Assembly (NCBI GenBank): GCA_964196155.1
Contig: CAXMRP010000131.1
Coordinates: 1-23,401 of the forward strand
DNA: 23,401 nt
Source of the DNA: CAXMRP01 sp964196155
GTDB taxonomy: Bacteria > Pseudomonadota > Alphaproteobacteria > Rhizobiales > Afifellaceae
Direction: 5' to 3'
The notes under the pieces were generated by a model that searched no databases, was not told where the DNA came from, and was given only the letters and a program-made list of their open reading frames with translations. Shown here one piece after another: positions 1-9,371 of the stretch. Both the position numbers and the translations under genes were made by a program. Positions within the stretch are counted from its first letter, which is position 1; each line of letters opens with the position of its first letter.

Positions 1-1
1 T

Positions 2-2189
<2,188 letters not shown>

Positions 2190-2203
<14 letters not shown>

Positions 2204-2222
2204 GCTCCGGGCAGGCCGGCTT
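2190..2222. terminator. Hairpin spanning the convergent stop codons of mfd and the FrnE-like gene
   Basis: AAGCCG (2190-2195) pairs with CGGCTT (2217-2222), and GCCTG (2198-2202) pairs with CAGGC (2212-2216). Two unpaired C bases and a 9-base loop complete an 11 bp stem. It covers the mfd stop and ends exactly at the last base of the opposing gene, so it could stop transcription from both sides. Neither side has a T-run, so it is not a classical intrinsic terminator. Confidence 0.45.
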
Positions 2223-2968
2223 CAACTTGGGTCAGATGCCGTCTCAGACGTGTCGCCGGATTGTTCCGCCGCCAGCGCCGCGGCGATCTGGGTAAAGGCA
2301 TCGGCCAATTGTTCCGCCGGCTGCGCGCCGACAAGCGCGTATTTGTTGCCCACGATAAACGTCGGCACGCCGGTCACGCCCATTTGCCCGGCCTGGACGA
2401 TTTCCTGCCGCACCACGTCGCTGTCGGCGTCCTTGTCCAAAAGTTCGGCAACCAGTTCGCCATCCATGCCGGCCTGTTCGGCAATATCGCGCAGTACCGC
2501 CCGATCGCCGATATGCTGGCCATCGAGAAAATACGCCCTGAACAGACTTTCAACCACCGCGTCCTGCATCGCCGCACCGATACCGCCGGCCCAGCGGATC
2601 AGCCGGTGCGCATCCAGCGTATTGGGCGACACGGAAATCCGGTCAAATTCAAAGGGAATGGATTCCGCTTCGCCGGCTGCCTCGACATTCTTGTAGAGCG
2701 CCCGCGCCTGATCCGCCGATCCGAACTTGTCCGCCAGATAGGTTTTGCGGTCCTTGCCTTCCGGCGGCAGGGTGCCGTCGAGCTGGAACGGCCGCCAGCG
2801 CAATTCAATCGGCACCGGACTGGCCGCAACCGCCGCCTCCAGCCGCCGCTTGCCGATATAGCACCACGGGCACATCACATCGGAGATGACATCGACCTGC
2901 AACGGTGCGCCAGTCTGCGCGCCATCGGGTCCAGGGGAAGACTGTGTTTTGCTGCTCATACCGGCCAT
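2222..2968 (-). CDS. FrnE-family DsbA-like thiol oxidoreductase
   Basis: This 248-residue thioredoxin-fold protein belongs to the DsbA/FrnE group (2-hydroxychromene-2-carboxylate isomerase-like). The signature is DVMCPWCYIGKRR near the N-terminus, with a CPWC redox motif, plus the cis-proline region GVTGVPTFIVGNKY. No signal peptide is seen, so a cytosolic disulfide oxidoreductase is likely; the substrate is unknown. The frame is open further upstream, but that stretch lies inside the preceding gene. The ATG at 2968 begins 7 bases after that gene's stop; a second ATG at 2959 is an equally plausible start and neither has a strong ribosome site. The tight spacing suggests co-transcription with the peptide-binding protein. 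Family assignment is secure; the exact start and the role are not. Confidence 0.9.
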   Translation of the reverse strand: MAGMSSKTQSSPGPDGAQTGAPLQVDVISDVMCPWCYIGKRRLEAAVAASPVPIELRWRPFQLDGTLPPEGKDRKTYLADKFGSADQARALYKNVEAAGEAESIPFEFDRISVSPNTLDAHRLIRWAGGIGAAMQDAVVESLFRAYFLDGQHIGDRAVLRDIAEQAGMDGELVAELLDKDADSDVVRQEIVQAGQMGVTGVPTFIVGNKYALVGAQPAEQLADAFTQIAAALAAEQSGDTSETASDPS

Positions 2969-2975
2969 ATAAGGC

Positions 2976-4844
2976 TCATTGCGCCGCCCACCAGGTCGAA
3001 GGCTGCGCGCCATAGATCGAGGTGCGCTCCGGCACATTCATCCGTGTCCAGCGCGCCACCCACTGGTGCGGCGCGTTAAACAGCGGAATAACGTAAAAGC
3101 CAGATATCAACACACGGTCGTAAGCTCTTACCGCAGATACAAAATCCGCTTTTGTCGTTGCCGCCAACAGCGCTTCGATCATCCCGTCGATGGCCGGCGT
3201 ATTGACCCCGGCAAAGTTCAGCCGGCCGAATGTGTCTGCATCGACCTTCGACCAGCGACCTGTCTGCTCGTTGCCCGGCGACAGCGAGGCCCCGTAGATC
3301 CAGCGGATCATGTCGAATTCTCGGCTGTTGAGAATGCGTTCCCAGTATTGCGAGGCATCGGCCTGCCGCACTGTAAGCGCGATACCGGCCACTGCCAGCG
3401 AGCGTTGAAAGGCCAGCGCCAGCCGTTCTTCGGCCGCGTCCTTGACGAGGATTTCAAAGGCCAGCGGCTTACCGGTTTCGGTATGCACCAGCACATCGCC
3501 GTCACGGGCGTAGCCGGCGGCGCTGAGCAGTTCCACGCCCTTGCGCAAATTGTTGCGGTCGCGGCCGGAGCCATCGCTGGCCGGCGGGCTATAGGTACCG
3601 TCCATCACATCGGCCCGCACCGCGCCGGGGAAAGGGGCGAGCAATTCGCGTTCGCGGGCGCTCGCCGGCCGGCCAAGCGCCGACAGCTCCGAGCCTTCAA
3701 AGAAGCTGCCGGTGCGCCGGTATTTGCTTTCGTAAAGATTGCGGTTGATCCACTCAAAATCGAGGAACCAGGCCAGCGCCTCGCGCACCCGCACGTCCTG
3801 AAACAGTGGATTGCGCAGGTTGAACACAAAGCCGTTCATGCCCTTGGGCGTACCGGTTTCGATTTCCGCGCGCACCACATCGCCGGCGGCGGCAGCCGGA
3901 AAGTCGTATCCACTCTTCCAGCGGGTCGGGTCGGTTTCGACATTGATGTCAAACAGGCCCTTCTTGAAGGCCTCGAACAGGGCATTGGATTCGCGGATGT
4001 ACTCCACCTTGATCGTATCGAAATTATCAAAACCGCGCTTGGCCGGCCGGTCTTTGGCCCAGTAGTTCTCGTTGCGCCTCAGGGTCACCGTGGTCGGGGC
4101 CTCGACCGTGTCGATCACATACGGCCCGCTGCCGATCATCGGCTCCAGCGAGGATTTGCCGAAGGCTTGCCGGTCGACCGCATGTTTGGGAAATACCGGC
4201 ATCAGCGCCACGATCAGCGGCAATTCGCGGTCGGAACCGGGGCCGAAGACAAAACGGATTTTGCCGCCGGGCTTTTTCTCCAGATGGTCTATTTTCTTGA
4301 TCCAGCCGCGTGGCCGGCCTTTTTCCTTCAACAGTTCAAAGGAAAATTCCACGTCCTCGACGGTCACCGGTTGATCATCGGAAAACCGCGCCGCCGGGTC
4401 CATGGTGAACTCGACCCAGGTGCGGTCGTCCGGGGTTTCGACGAATTCCGCCAGATGGCCATAGAGCGTGAACGCCTCGTCCCAGTGCCGCAACATCAGC
4501 GGCTCCCAGACATTGTAGCCCCACAGCGCGCCGCGGCCCCACAGACCATCGGGCGCGTTTCCCTTGACGATGAACGGATTGAGACTGTCGAACGCCCCTT
4601 GCGCGGCAAAGGCGATGGCGCCGCCCCTGGGCGCGTCGGGTGTGGTCGCCGGAAAATGCGTAAACTCCGGCCCCAGCGCCGGTTCGCCGTGCATGGCGAT
4701 GGCGTGGCGTGGCTCCGCATAAGCCGGCCCGGCAACAAACAGCGAAAAACAACTGGCAAGGCCGGCGATAATGAAAACTGCGGCAGCTATTGGCGCGCTG
4801 ACCATAATTGATTTGCCGACCTTGATTGATTGACTCTGTTTCAT
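2976..4844 (-). CDS. YejA-like periplasmic peptide-binding protein of an ABC transporter
   Basis: This 622-residue protein of the SBP_bac_5 (OppA/DppA-like) family most resembles YejA. A positively charged N-terminus and a hydrophobic segment at 15-38 are followed by a likely signal peptidase I site after AYA (41-43). The mature start reads AIAMHGEPALGPEFTHF, which is typical of YejA. Family members deliver oligopeptides to YejBEF-type permeases and in some species bind microcin C or cell-wall peptides; which ligand applies here is unknown. No permease or ATPase gene is within view. LASC at 29-32 looks like a lipobox, but the hydrophobic run continues beyond it and an AYA site follows. The ATG at 4844 has GGGAG 7 bases upstream. 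The gene is transcribed away from ialB and 7 bases ahead of the FrnE-like gene. Confidence 0.92.
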   Translation of the reverse strand: MKQSQSIKVGKSIMVSAPIAAAVFIIAGLASCFSLFVAGPAYAEPRHAIAMHGEPALGPEFTHFPATTPDAPRGGAIAFAAQGAFDSLNPFIVKGNAPDGLWGRGALWGYNVWEPLMLRHWDEAFTLYGHLAEFVETPDDRTWVEFTMDPAARFSDDQPVTVEDVEFSFELLKEKGRPRGWIKKIDHLEKKPGGKIRFVFGPGSDRELPLIVALMPVFPKHAVDRQAFGKSSLEPMIGSGPYVIDTVEAPTTVTLRRNENYWAKDRPAKRGFDNFDTIKVEYIRESNALFEAFKKGLFDINVETDPTRWKSGYDFPAAAAGDVVRAEIETGTPKGMNGFVFNLRNPLFQDVRVREALAWFLDFEWINRNLYESKYRRTGSFFEGSELSALGRPASARERELLAPFPGAVRADVMDGTYSPPASDGSGRDRNNLRKGVELLSAAGYARDGDVLVHTETGKPLAFEILVKDAAEERLALAFQRSLAVAGIALTVRQADASQYWERILNSREFDMIRWIYGASLSPGNEQTGRWSKVDADTFGRLNFAGVNTPAIDGMIEALLAATTKADFVSAVRAYDRVLISGFYVIPLFNAPHQWVARWTRMNVPERTSIYGAQPSTWWAAQ

Positions 4845-5103
4845 CGTCTACTCCCGGCCGCTATTGATTCCAGCCCGTCTTTATATCATCCGTAAACCCG
4901 ACAAAACCGTGCGCAAAGCTGGAAACCGGCGCAAAACACGGTTATGGAGTTGCGCCAAGGCAAGTCGAATTGTCGCCACAATCAACGTGCACCCGCACAT
5001 CGGACCCATCAGGCCCTATATTACGCCGAATAATACCAATAGCCGGAACAGGGGCCAGCCTCGCAAAATGGCGGTACCCCGGGCAACACAAGGAAATCAG
5101 TAC

Positions 5104-5802
5104 ATGCCAGTTACGCGCAACAAGTCCGCTTCCGATATCGGCAGGCCGCAATCCGCCGTCCGGGCCGGCAAGGTTCTGGCGATCGCAATGCTGGCAGTCA
5201 GCCTTGGGTGTGCTGCACAGGCGCAGGACTCCACACAGGCACCGGCCGCCGAGGGCCAGGCCGCACCGGCGCAGGGCGCCCAGTTGCCATCGGGAGCCGA
5301 TCCGGGCTGGGTCAAGCTGTGCAGCACAAATCCGCAGACCAACGAGGAAGTGTGCGTCATCACCCGCGAACGCCGCGCCAATACCGGCCAGCTGCTCGCC
5401 GCAGTGTCCATCCGTGAGGTCGGCGCCAAGAAGGTGCTGGTCACCGCGGTACCGCCGGGCATGTTGTTGCGCCCGGGACTGCAGGTCCAGATCGATGGAT
5501 CCAAGCCGGTCAAGGTCGGCTATTCGATCTGCTTCCCGAATCTGTGCTTTGCCGAAACCGAAATCAATGCCGAATACGTTGCGTCCCTGAAGCGCGGCAA
5601 CAACTTGGTCGTCACCACCCTCAACCAGCAGGCCAAACCGGTCAATTTCGATGTCAGCCTATCCGGGTTCACCAAATCCTATGACGGCGAAGCGATCGAT
5701 CCGCAAAAGCTGCAGGAAAATTCCCAGCGGTTGGAAGACGAGCTCAAGCGCAAGGCCGAAGAAGCGCGGCGCAAGCTGATCGAAAAGCAGCAAAGCCAGT
5801 AA
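5104..5802 (+). CDS. ialB: Invasion-associated locus B (IalB) family secreted protein
   Basis: This 232-residue protein has an N-terminal signal peptide (hydrophobic AGKVLAIAMLAVSLGC, likely cleavage near AAQA). A short Ala/Gln/Pro-rich linker follows, then the IalB domain with the WVKLC...EVC pair, the VPPGMLLRPG segment and the CFPNLC pair. The four cysteines suggest two disulfides in the periplasm. The C-terminus (about 200-232) is a charged, probably helical coiled-coil tail. IalB was named from Bartonella, where it affects red-cell invasion. The family is widespread in non-pathogenic alphaproteobacteria, so no virulence role should be inferred. The frame is open upstream, but the ATG at 5104 is preceded by AAGGAAAT and begins the signal peptide. 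An intrinsic terminator lies 58 bases after the stop. Confidence 0.9.
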   Translation: MPVTRNKSASDIGRPQSAVRAGKVLAIAMLAVSLGCAAQAQDSTQAPAAEGQAAPAQGAQLPSGADPGWVKLCSTNPQTNEEVCVITRERRANTGQLLAAVSIREVGAKKVLVTAVPPGMLLRPGLQVQIDGSKPVKVGYSICFPNLCFAETEINAEYVASLKRGNNLVVTTLNQQAKPVNFDVSLSGFTKSYDGEAIDPQKLQENSQRLEDELKRKAEEARRKLIEKQQSQ

Positions 5803-5860
5803 CACTGGCCGGGCAATTTCGATCGCCGGCCCAAACGCCAATTGAATAAGATGCAGATCA

Positions 5861-5884
5861 ACGGGCCGGCGACGGCCCGTTTTT
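5861..5884 (+). terminator. Rho-independent terminator of ialB
   Basis: The perfect 8 bp stem ACGGGCCG (5861-5868) / CGGCCCGT (5873-5880) has the tetraloop GCGA and is followed directly by TTTT. It lies 58 bases downstream of the ialB stop and is the clearest intrinsic terminator in the window. Confidence 0.88.
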
Positions 5885-5928
5885 CATTGTGCGTTATCTC
5901 GGAAACCTGCGGACCGAACCGGGCGAGG

Positions 5929-5999
5929 CTGGAGCGCATTCCGAAAAGTGGGAACCGGTTTTCGGAAAAAAATGCGCGTAAAAACAAAAACGCTCTAAT
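5929..5999. repeat. Intergenic palindromic repeat of rhizobial type
   Basis: GCGCATT (5934-5940) pairs with AATGCGC (5971-5977), and CCGAAAA (5941-5947) pairs with TTTTCGG (5959-5965). The loop is 11 bases and an A5 bulge lies on the 3' side. The outer GAGCG (5932-5936) can instead pair with CGCTC (5991-5995). I recall near-identical palindromes (core ATTCCGAAAAGTGGGAACCG) scattered between genes in Rhizobium, Mesorhizobium and relatives; only one copy is in this window. The right edge carries the stop codon of hspQ. Confidence 0.75.
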
Positions 6000-6324
6000 T
6001 CATCACCTCACGGGATTCATAAGCGCCGTTTTTGAACGTGCCGAAGAAATTCCGGATCTGCGGATGTCGCACCGGTTCGCCGCTTTCGTCGGGCAGAAGG
6101 TTCTGCTCCGAGACATAGGCGACATATTCGGTTTCCTCGTTTTCCGCCAACAGATGGTAATAGGGCTGGTCGCGCGCCGGCCGCACGTCTTCGGGGATGG
6201 CCTCGTACCATTCCTCGGTATTGTCGAAGACCGGGTCGACATCGAATATGACGCCACGAAACGGATGGATCCGGTGGCAAACCACCTGTCCAACGTCAAA
6301 TTTCGCTTTTCTCATATCTGCCAT
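5995..6324 (-). CDS. hspQ: Heat shock protein HspQ (YccV-like, hemimethylated-DNA-binding domain)
   Basis: This 109-residue protein matches the HspQ/YccV family along its whole length: KFDVGQVVCHRIHPFRGVIFDVDP, then WYEAIPEDVRPARDQPYYHLLAE, then TEYVAYVSEQNLLPD. In E. coli HspQ binds hemimethylated DNA and acts as a specificity-enhancing factor for Lon protease. I chose the ATG at 6324 because AAAGG lies 6 bases upstream; a GTG at 6327 is in frame but too close to that site. The TAG stop falls inside the right arm of the palindromic repeat. The tail after the YccV core (FFGTFKNGAYESREVMN) may therefore have changed at its end when the repeat inserted. No convincing heat-shock promoter was identified upstream. 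Confidence 0.93.
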   Translation of the reverse strand: MADMRKAKFDVGQVVCHRIHPFRGVIFDVDPVFDNTEEWYEAIPEDVRPARDQPYYHLLAENEETEYVAYVSEQNLLPDESGEPVRHPQIRNFFGTFKNGAYESREVMN

Positions 6325-6420
6325 CACGTACCTTTGCGCGTAGAACTCAAAAAAACCGGAGTCAAAGTCAAGGGTTGACCGCTGGCATCCTGAATTTTCA
6401 GCACAAATTCACCGTACAAG

Positions 6421-6488
6421 TACCAGCGTCACCGATTTCGCGGATTTTCGCGTCGGTGAGAACGCTAGCACGAATCGGGACGCTGGTG
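6421..6488. repeat. Nested inverted repeats in the gap between hspQ and the reductase gene
   Basis: ACCAGCGTC (6422-6430) and GACGCTGGT (6479-6487) form a perfect 9 bp outer inverted repeat. Inside it, ACCGA (6431-6435) pairs with TCGGT (6453-6457) and CGCG (6439-6442) with CGCG (6449-6452) around a GATTTT loop, with a TTT bulge. The segment lies downstream of the minus-strand reductase gene and upstream of hspQ. It could be a factor-dependent terminator, a leader structure or a degenerate repeat; there is no T-run. Confidence 0.5.
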
Positions 6489-6507
6489 CCTGTGGCGGAC
6501 AAGCCGC

Positions 6508-7137
6508 TCAGTTGGAAATACCGACGGCGTGGCGCAGATATCGCCGGTCGCAAAGTTGACCGGTCAGAAAATTGGCAACGTCCGCCCGCGATATCTTGAG
6601 CTTCAGTCCACGCAAGGAGGACTGGAAGGCTTCCTGATAGCCGCCGGTCGCCGGGCCATCGGTAAAGGCGCCCGGACGCACCAGCGTCCAGTCCAGGTCG
6701 CTTTCCCGCACCAGATCTTCCTGCAATTCATGATCGAGGAAAATCGGCCGCAGGAGAAACCCGAACATGATCCGTTTCCAGAAGAAATTGAGGTTGCCCC
6801 AACTGTCATGGGCCCCCAGTGTCGACTGGCAGATCAACCGTTCGACGCCATGCTGACGCATCCCGGCGATCACATTGCCGGTGCCGACCGACCGGATCGT
6901 GCTTTTCCGGGATTTGCCCGAACCCAGCGTAATGACCACCGCATCGTGACCCTCAATGGCCGCCGCCACCGTCAACCTGTCGCGGGCATCGCCGGCCAAC
7001 GCCGCCAGCCTTGGATCGGTAATCTCCAGCGTTTCGGGATGGCGCGCAAACGCGGTGACTGTGTGGCCTTCATCGAGCATCCGCTGAACTGCAAGCTTTC
7101 CGACCGTTCCGGTCGCTCCAAAGATGATTACCTTCAT
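6508..7137 (-). CDS. NAD(P)-binding atypical SDR / NmrA-like reductase
   Basis: This 209-residue Rossmann-fold protein opens with MKVIIFGATGTVGK, whose glycine motif (GATGTVG, 7-13) is typical of atypical short-chain dehydrogenases of the NAD(P)H-binding (NmrA, YwnB-like) group. Later LDWTLVRPGAFTDGPATGGY matches the conserved LRPG region of this family. The substrate cannot be predicted. The frame is open upstream, but the ATG at 7137 has a textbook AAGGAGG ribosome site six bases ahead, which fixes the start. It is divergent from a TetR-family gene, with two palindromic operators between them. This strongly suggests that the regulator represses the reductase. A candidate promoter for this gene has its -35 TTGACA (7226-7221) inside one operator and its -10 TATATC at 7204-7199. 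Confidence 0.88.
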   Translation of the reverse strand: MKVIIFGATGTVGKLAVQRMLDEGHTVTAFARHPETLEITDPRLAALAGDARDRLTVAAAIEGHDAVVITLGSGKSRKSTIRSVGTGNVIAGMRQHGVERLICQSTLGAHDSWGNLNFFWKRIMFGFLLRPIFLDHELQEDLVRESDLDWTLVRPGAFTDGPATGGYQEAFQSSLRGLKLKISRADVANFLTGQLCDRRYLRHAVGISN

Positions 7138-7167
7138 GATTGCCTCCTTATCCGGATTGCTGTTGTC

Positions 7168-7186
7168 ACTTGACACTATGTCAAGT
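7168..7186. promoter_or_regulatory. Palindromic operator O1 between the reductase and TetR genes
   Basis: The perfect palindrome ACTTGACA-CTA-TGTCAAGT is centred at 7177. Its half-site is repeated in O2, and the centre-to-centre distance is 42 bp, four turns of B-DNA. It lies just downstream of the predicted reductase transcription start, a position suited to repression by the neighbouring TetR protein. Confidence 0.8.
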
Positions 7187-7198
7187 TGACGTTCCGCT

Positions 7199-7226
7199 GA
7201 TATATGTTAGCTTGACACGATGTCAA
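7199..7226 (-). promoter_or_regulatory. Candidate sigma-70-type promoter of the reductase gene
   Basis: On the minus strand, TTGACA (7226-7221) is followed after 16 bp by TATATC (7204-7199). The -35 hexamer is part of operator O2 and the start point would fall between O2 and O1, so binding at either site should block it. The -10 matches the consensus at four of six bases. This is an inference from sequence. Confidence 0.45.
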
Positions 7227-7227
7227 G
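7211..7227. promoter_or_regulatory. Palindromic operator O2 overlapping the TetR start codon
   Basis: The perfect palindrome CTTGACA-CGA-TGTCAAG has the same 7-base half-sites as O1. The ATG of the TetR gene (7220-7222) sits at its centre. Binding here would occlude the initiation region of the regulator gene itself, which suggests autoregulation. Confidence 0.8.
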
Positions 7228-7816
7228 TAAGAAAATCGATACCCGCGAACGCATTCTCCGGTCCACGCTGGATTTGCTGGAAACAGGAAATCCGGACAGT
7301 GTCCGCATGGCCGATATTGCCAAACGCGCCGGCGTAAGCCGTCAGGCGCTCTACCTGCATTTTCCAAACCGGGCCGATCTGTTGATTGCCACAACCCGCT
7401 ATCTGGACGTGGTCAAGGATGTGGACGCCCGACTGGCGCCCAGCCGCAGCGCCAAATCAGGAATTGCCCGGCTTGACACCTTCGTAGAGGCGTGGGGCAA
7501 TTACATCCCGGAAATTCAGGGGGTGATAAAAGCGTTGATGGCGATGAAAGACACCGACAAGGAGGCACGGGCGGCGTGGGATGACCGTATGCAGGCGGTG
7601 CGGCAAGGGTGTGCGGCCGCCGTCAAGGCGCTGAAAAAGGATAAAACCCTTGCAACCGATCTCAGTGTATCGGCCGCGACGGACATGTTGTGGACACTGC
7701 TTTCGGTCCGAAACTGGGAGCAACTCACCGCCGAGTGCGGCTGGTCGCAGACGCACTATCTGAAGCAGATGAAACGGGCGGCCAGAATGCTGTTGGTCGA
7801 TCCCGGTCATCATTGA
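7220..7816 (+). CDS. TetR/AcrR-family transcriptional regulator
   Basis: This 198-residue protein has a classical TetR N-terminal helix-turn-helix at about 7-54: TRERILRSTLDLLE, then VRMADIAKRAGVSRQALYLHF. The C-terminal ligand domain is helical and shows no recognisable specificity. The ATG at 7220 starts inside a palindrome that is repeated 42 bp upstream. No good Shine-Dalgarno is seen ahead of it, only TTAG at 7207-7210, so the mRNA may have a very short leader. The gene is divergent from the NAD(P)-binding reductase. By analogy with many TetR/reductase pairs it probably represses both genes until a small-molecule signal, perhaps an electrophile or the reductase substrate, releases it. 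That role is inferred. Confidence 0.92.
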   Translation: MSSKKIDTRERILRSTLDLLETGNPDSVRMADIAKRAGVSRQALYLHFPNRADLLIATTRYLDVVKDVDARLAPSRSAKSGIARLDTFVEAWGNYIPEIQGVIKALMAMKDTDKEARAAWDDRMQAVRQGCAAAVKALKKDKTLATDLSVSAATDMLWTLLSVRNWEQLTAECGWSQTHYLKQMKRAARMLLVDPGHH

Positions 7817-7928
7817 CCAAAGCCAAAGCGGCCCCGCGCGAAACGGGACACTGCCTTGCATGGCCGATGCGTTACAAGCGCGCCGTTTCACGCTATACGG
7901 GCCAATCGCTTGAGAGGGATCGATATTC

Positions 7929-9371
7929 ATGGCCGACAGCAGCGCTGACAACAAATATGACGTGATCATTATCGGCGCCGGGCCGGGAGGCTATGTGACC
8001 GCCATCCGCGCCGCGCAGCTCGGCCTCAAGGCCGCCATTGTCGAGGCCAAGCATCTGGGCGGCATTTGCCTCAACTGGGGCTGCATCCCGACCAAGGCGC
8101 TGCTGCGATCCTCGGAAATCTACCACTATATGGAAAATGCCAGCGCCTATGGCCTGTCGGCGGATAAGATCGGCTTTGACATCGGCGCGGTCGTCAAGCG
8201 CTCGCGCGGCATTGCCGGCCAGCTCTCAACCGGCGTTGGATTTTTGTTGAAAAAGAACAAGGTCGACGTGATCTGGGGCGTTGCCGAACTGAAAGGAAAT
8301 GGCGCGGTTACAGTCAGCGCATCCGCCACGCCGGCGCCAAAGGGCGCCAAGGGCGCCAAGGGCGCCGGCGCCTACAGCGCCGATCACATCATCGTTGCTA
8401 CTGGCGCGCGGCCGCGGGCGTTGCCCGGGCTTGAGGGCGACGGCAAGCTGGTTTGGACCTATTTCGAGGCACTCAATCCCGACATCATGCCAAAATCCCT
8501 GCTGGTCGTCGGCTCCGGCGCCATCGGCGTGGAATTTGCCTCGTTCTTCGCCACCCTCGGCGCCAAGGTCACCATCGTCGAAGTGCTGCCGCAGATCCTG
8601 CCGGTGGAAGATCACGAGATCGCCGCCCACGTTCGCAAACGGCTGGAAAAATCCGGCATCGCCATCCACACCGGGGCCAAGGTCACCAAGCTCGACAAGG
8701 GCGCCAACTCGGTCACTGCCACCATCGAGATGAAGGGCGGCAAAACCGAAAAAATGACCGTCGACCGGGTAATTTCGGCGGTCGGCGTCGTCGGCAATAT
8801 CGAAAACCTCGGGCTGGAGGCGCTCGGTGTCAAGACCGACCGGGGCTGCATCGTCATCGACGATTTTGGCCGCACCAATGTCACTGGTGTTTACGCTATC
8901 GGCGATGTCGCCGGCCCGCCGATGCTGGCCCACAAGGCCGAGCACGAGGGCGTCATCTGCATTGAGAAAATCAAGGGTATGGACGCCCACCCGATGGACA
9001 AGAAGAAAATCCCCGGCTGCACCTATTGCCACCCGCAGATCGCCTCGGTCGGCCTGACCGAAAACGCCGCCAAGGACGCCGGGCGCGCGGTCAAGATCGG
9101 CCGCTTTCCGTTTATCGGCAACGGCAAGGCGATCGCGCTGGGCGAGCCCGAAGGGCTGGTCAAGACCATCTTCGATGCCAAAACCGGCGAATTGCTCGGT
9201 GCCCATCTGGTCGGCGCCGAAGTCACCGAACTCATTCAGGGCTTTGTCGTGGCGATGAATCTGGAGACCACCGAAGAAGACCTGATCCACTCGGTGTTTC
9301 CGCATCCGACCCTGTCGGAAACCATGCACGAAAGCGTGCTTGACGCTTACGACCGGGTTGTTCACACATAA
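7929..9371 (+). CDS. lpdA: Dihydrolipoyl dehydrogenase (E3)
   Basis: This 480-residue FAD flavoprotein reoxidises dihydrolipoyl groups of the 2-oxoacid dehydrogenase complexes and the glycine cleavage system, using NAD+. Visible motifs are the FAD-binding GAGPGG (16-21), the redox disulfide C47/C52 in GGICLNWGCIPTK, and the NAD-binding GSGAIGVEF. The second FAD motif reads GVYAIGDVAGPPMLAHKA, and the C-terminal active-site pair is H459/E464 (HPTLSE). A low-complexity Lys/Gly/Ala loop lies near residues 136-149. The start is supported by GAGAGGGA about 10 bases upstream. lipA, which makes the lipoyl cofactor, lies downstream, so the local group serves lipoate metabolism. The E1 and E2 genes often linked in relatives are not here; a TetR gene precedes it. 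Confidence 0.97.
   Translation: MADSSADNKYDVIIIGAGPGGYVTAIRAAQLGLKAAIVEAKHLGGICLNWGCIPTKALLRSSEIYHYMENASAYGLSADKIGFDIGAVVKRSRGIAGQLSTGVGFLLKKNKVDVIWGVAELKGNGAVTVSASATPAPKGAKGAKGAGAYSADHIIVATGARPRALPGLEGDGKLVWTYFEALNPDIMPKSLLVVGSGAIGVEFASFFATLGAKVTIVEVLPQILPVEDHEIAAHVRKRLEKSGIAIHTGAKVTKLDKGANSVTATIEMKGGKTEKMTVDRVISAVGVVGNIENLGLEALGVKTDRGCIVIDDFGRTNVTGVYAIGDVAGPPMLAHKAEHEGVICIEKIKGMDAHPMDKKKIPGCTYCHPQIASVGLTENAAKDAGRAVKIGRFPFIGNGKAIALGEPEGLVKTIFDAKTGELLGAHLVGAEVTELIQGFVVAMNLETTEEDLIHSVFPHPTLSETMHESVLDAYDRVVHT
8332..8366 (+). repeat. Short tandem repeat (9-base unit GGGCGCCAA) inside lpdA
   Basis: There are three to four near-perfect copies of GGGCGCCAA (8333-8341 with one change, 8342-8350, 8351-8359, partial 8360-8366). 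They encode a PKGAKGAKGAGA loop before the second FAD strand. Rhizobial Lpd proteins carry a variable loop here, so in-frame copy-number change would be tolerated. Confidence 0.75.

Noticed and set aside
4749..4760. Lipobox-like LASC in the leader of the YejA-like protein
   Set aside because: The hydrophobic stretch continues for several residues after the cysteine and a good AYA signal peptidase I site follows, so a lipoprotein is less likely than a soluble periplasmic protein.
2979..4811. 610-residue open frame on the plus strand opposite the peptide-binding protein gene
   Set aside because: It is the antisense of a well-recognised gene, has a skewed His/Arg/Gln composition and no family resemblance. 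Long antisense frames are expected in GC-rich DNA.
5017..5022. TATATT as the -10 of an ialB promoter
   Set aside because: No acceptable -35 lies 16-18 bp upstream, so the match alone is too weak to annotate.
5842..6378. 178-residue plus-strand open frame running through the palindromic repeat and opposite hspQ
   Set aside because: It lies downstream of a terminator, includes the repeat, and is antisense to a clear HspQ protein.
8332..8366. CRISPR-like short repeats
   Set aside because: The units are adjacent 9-mers inside a coding frame without spacers.
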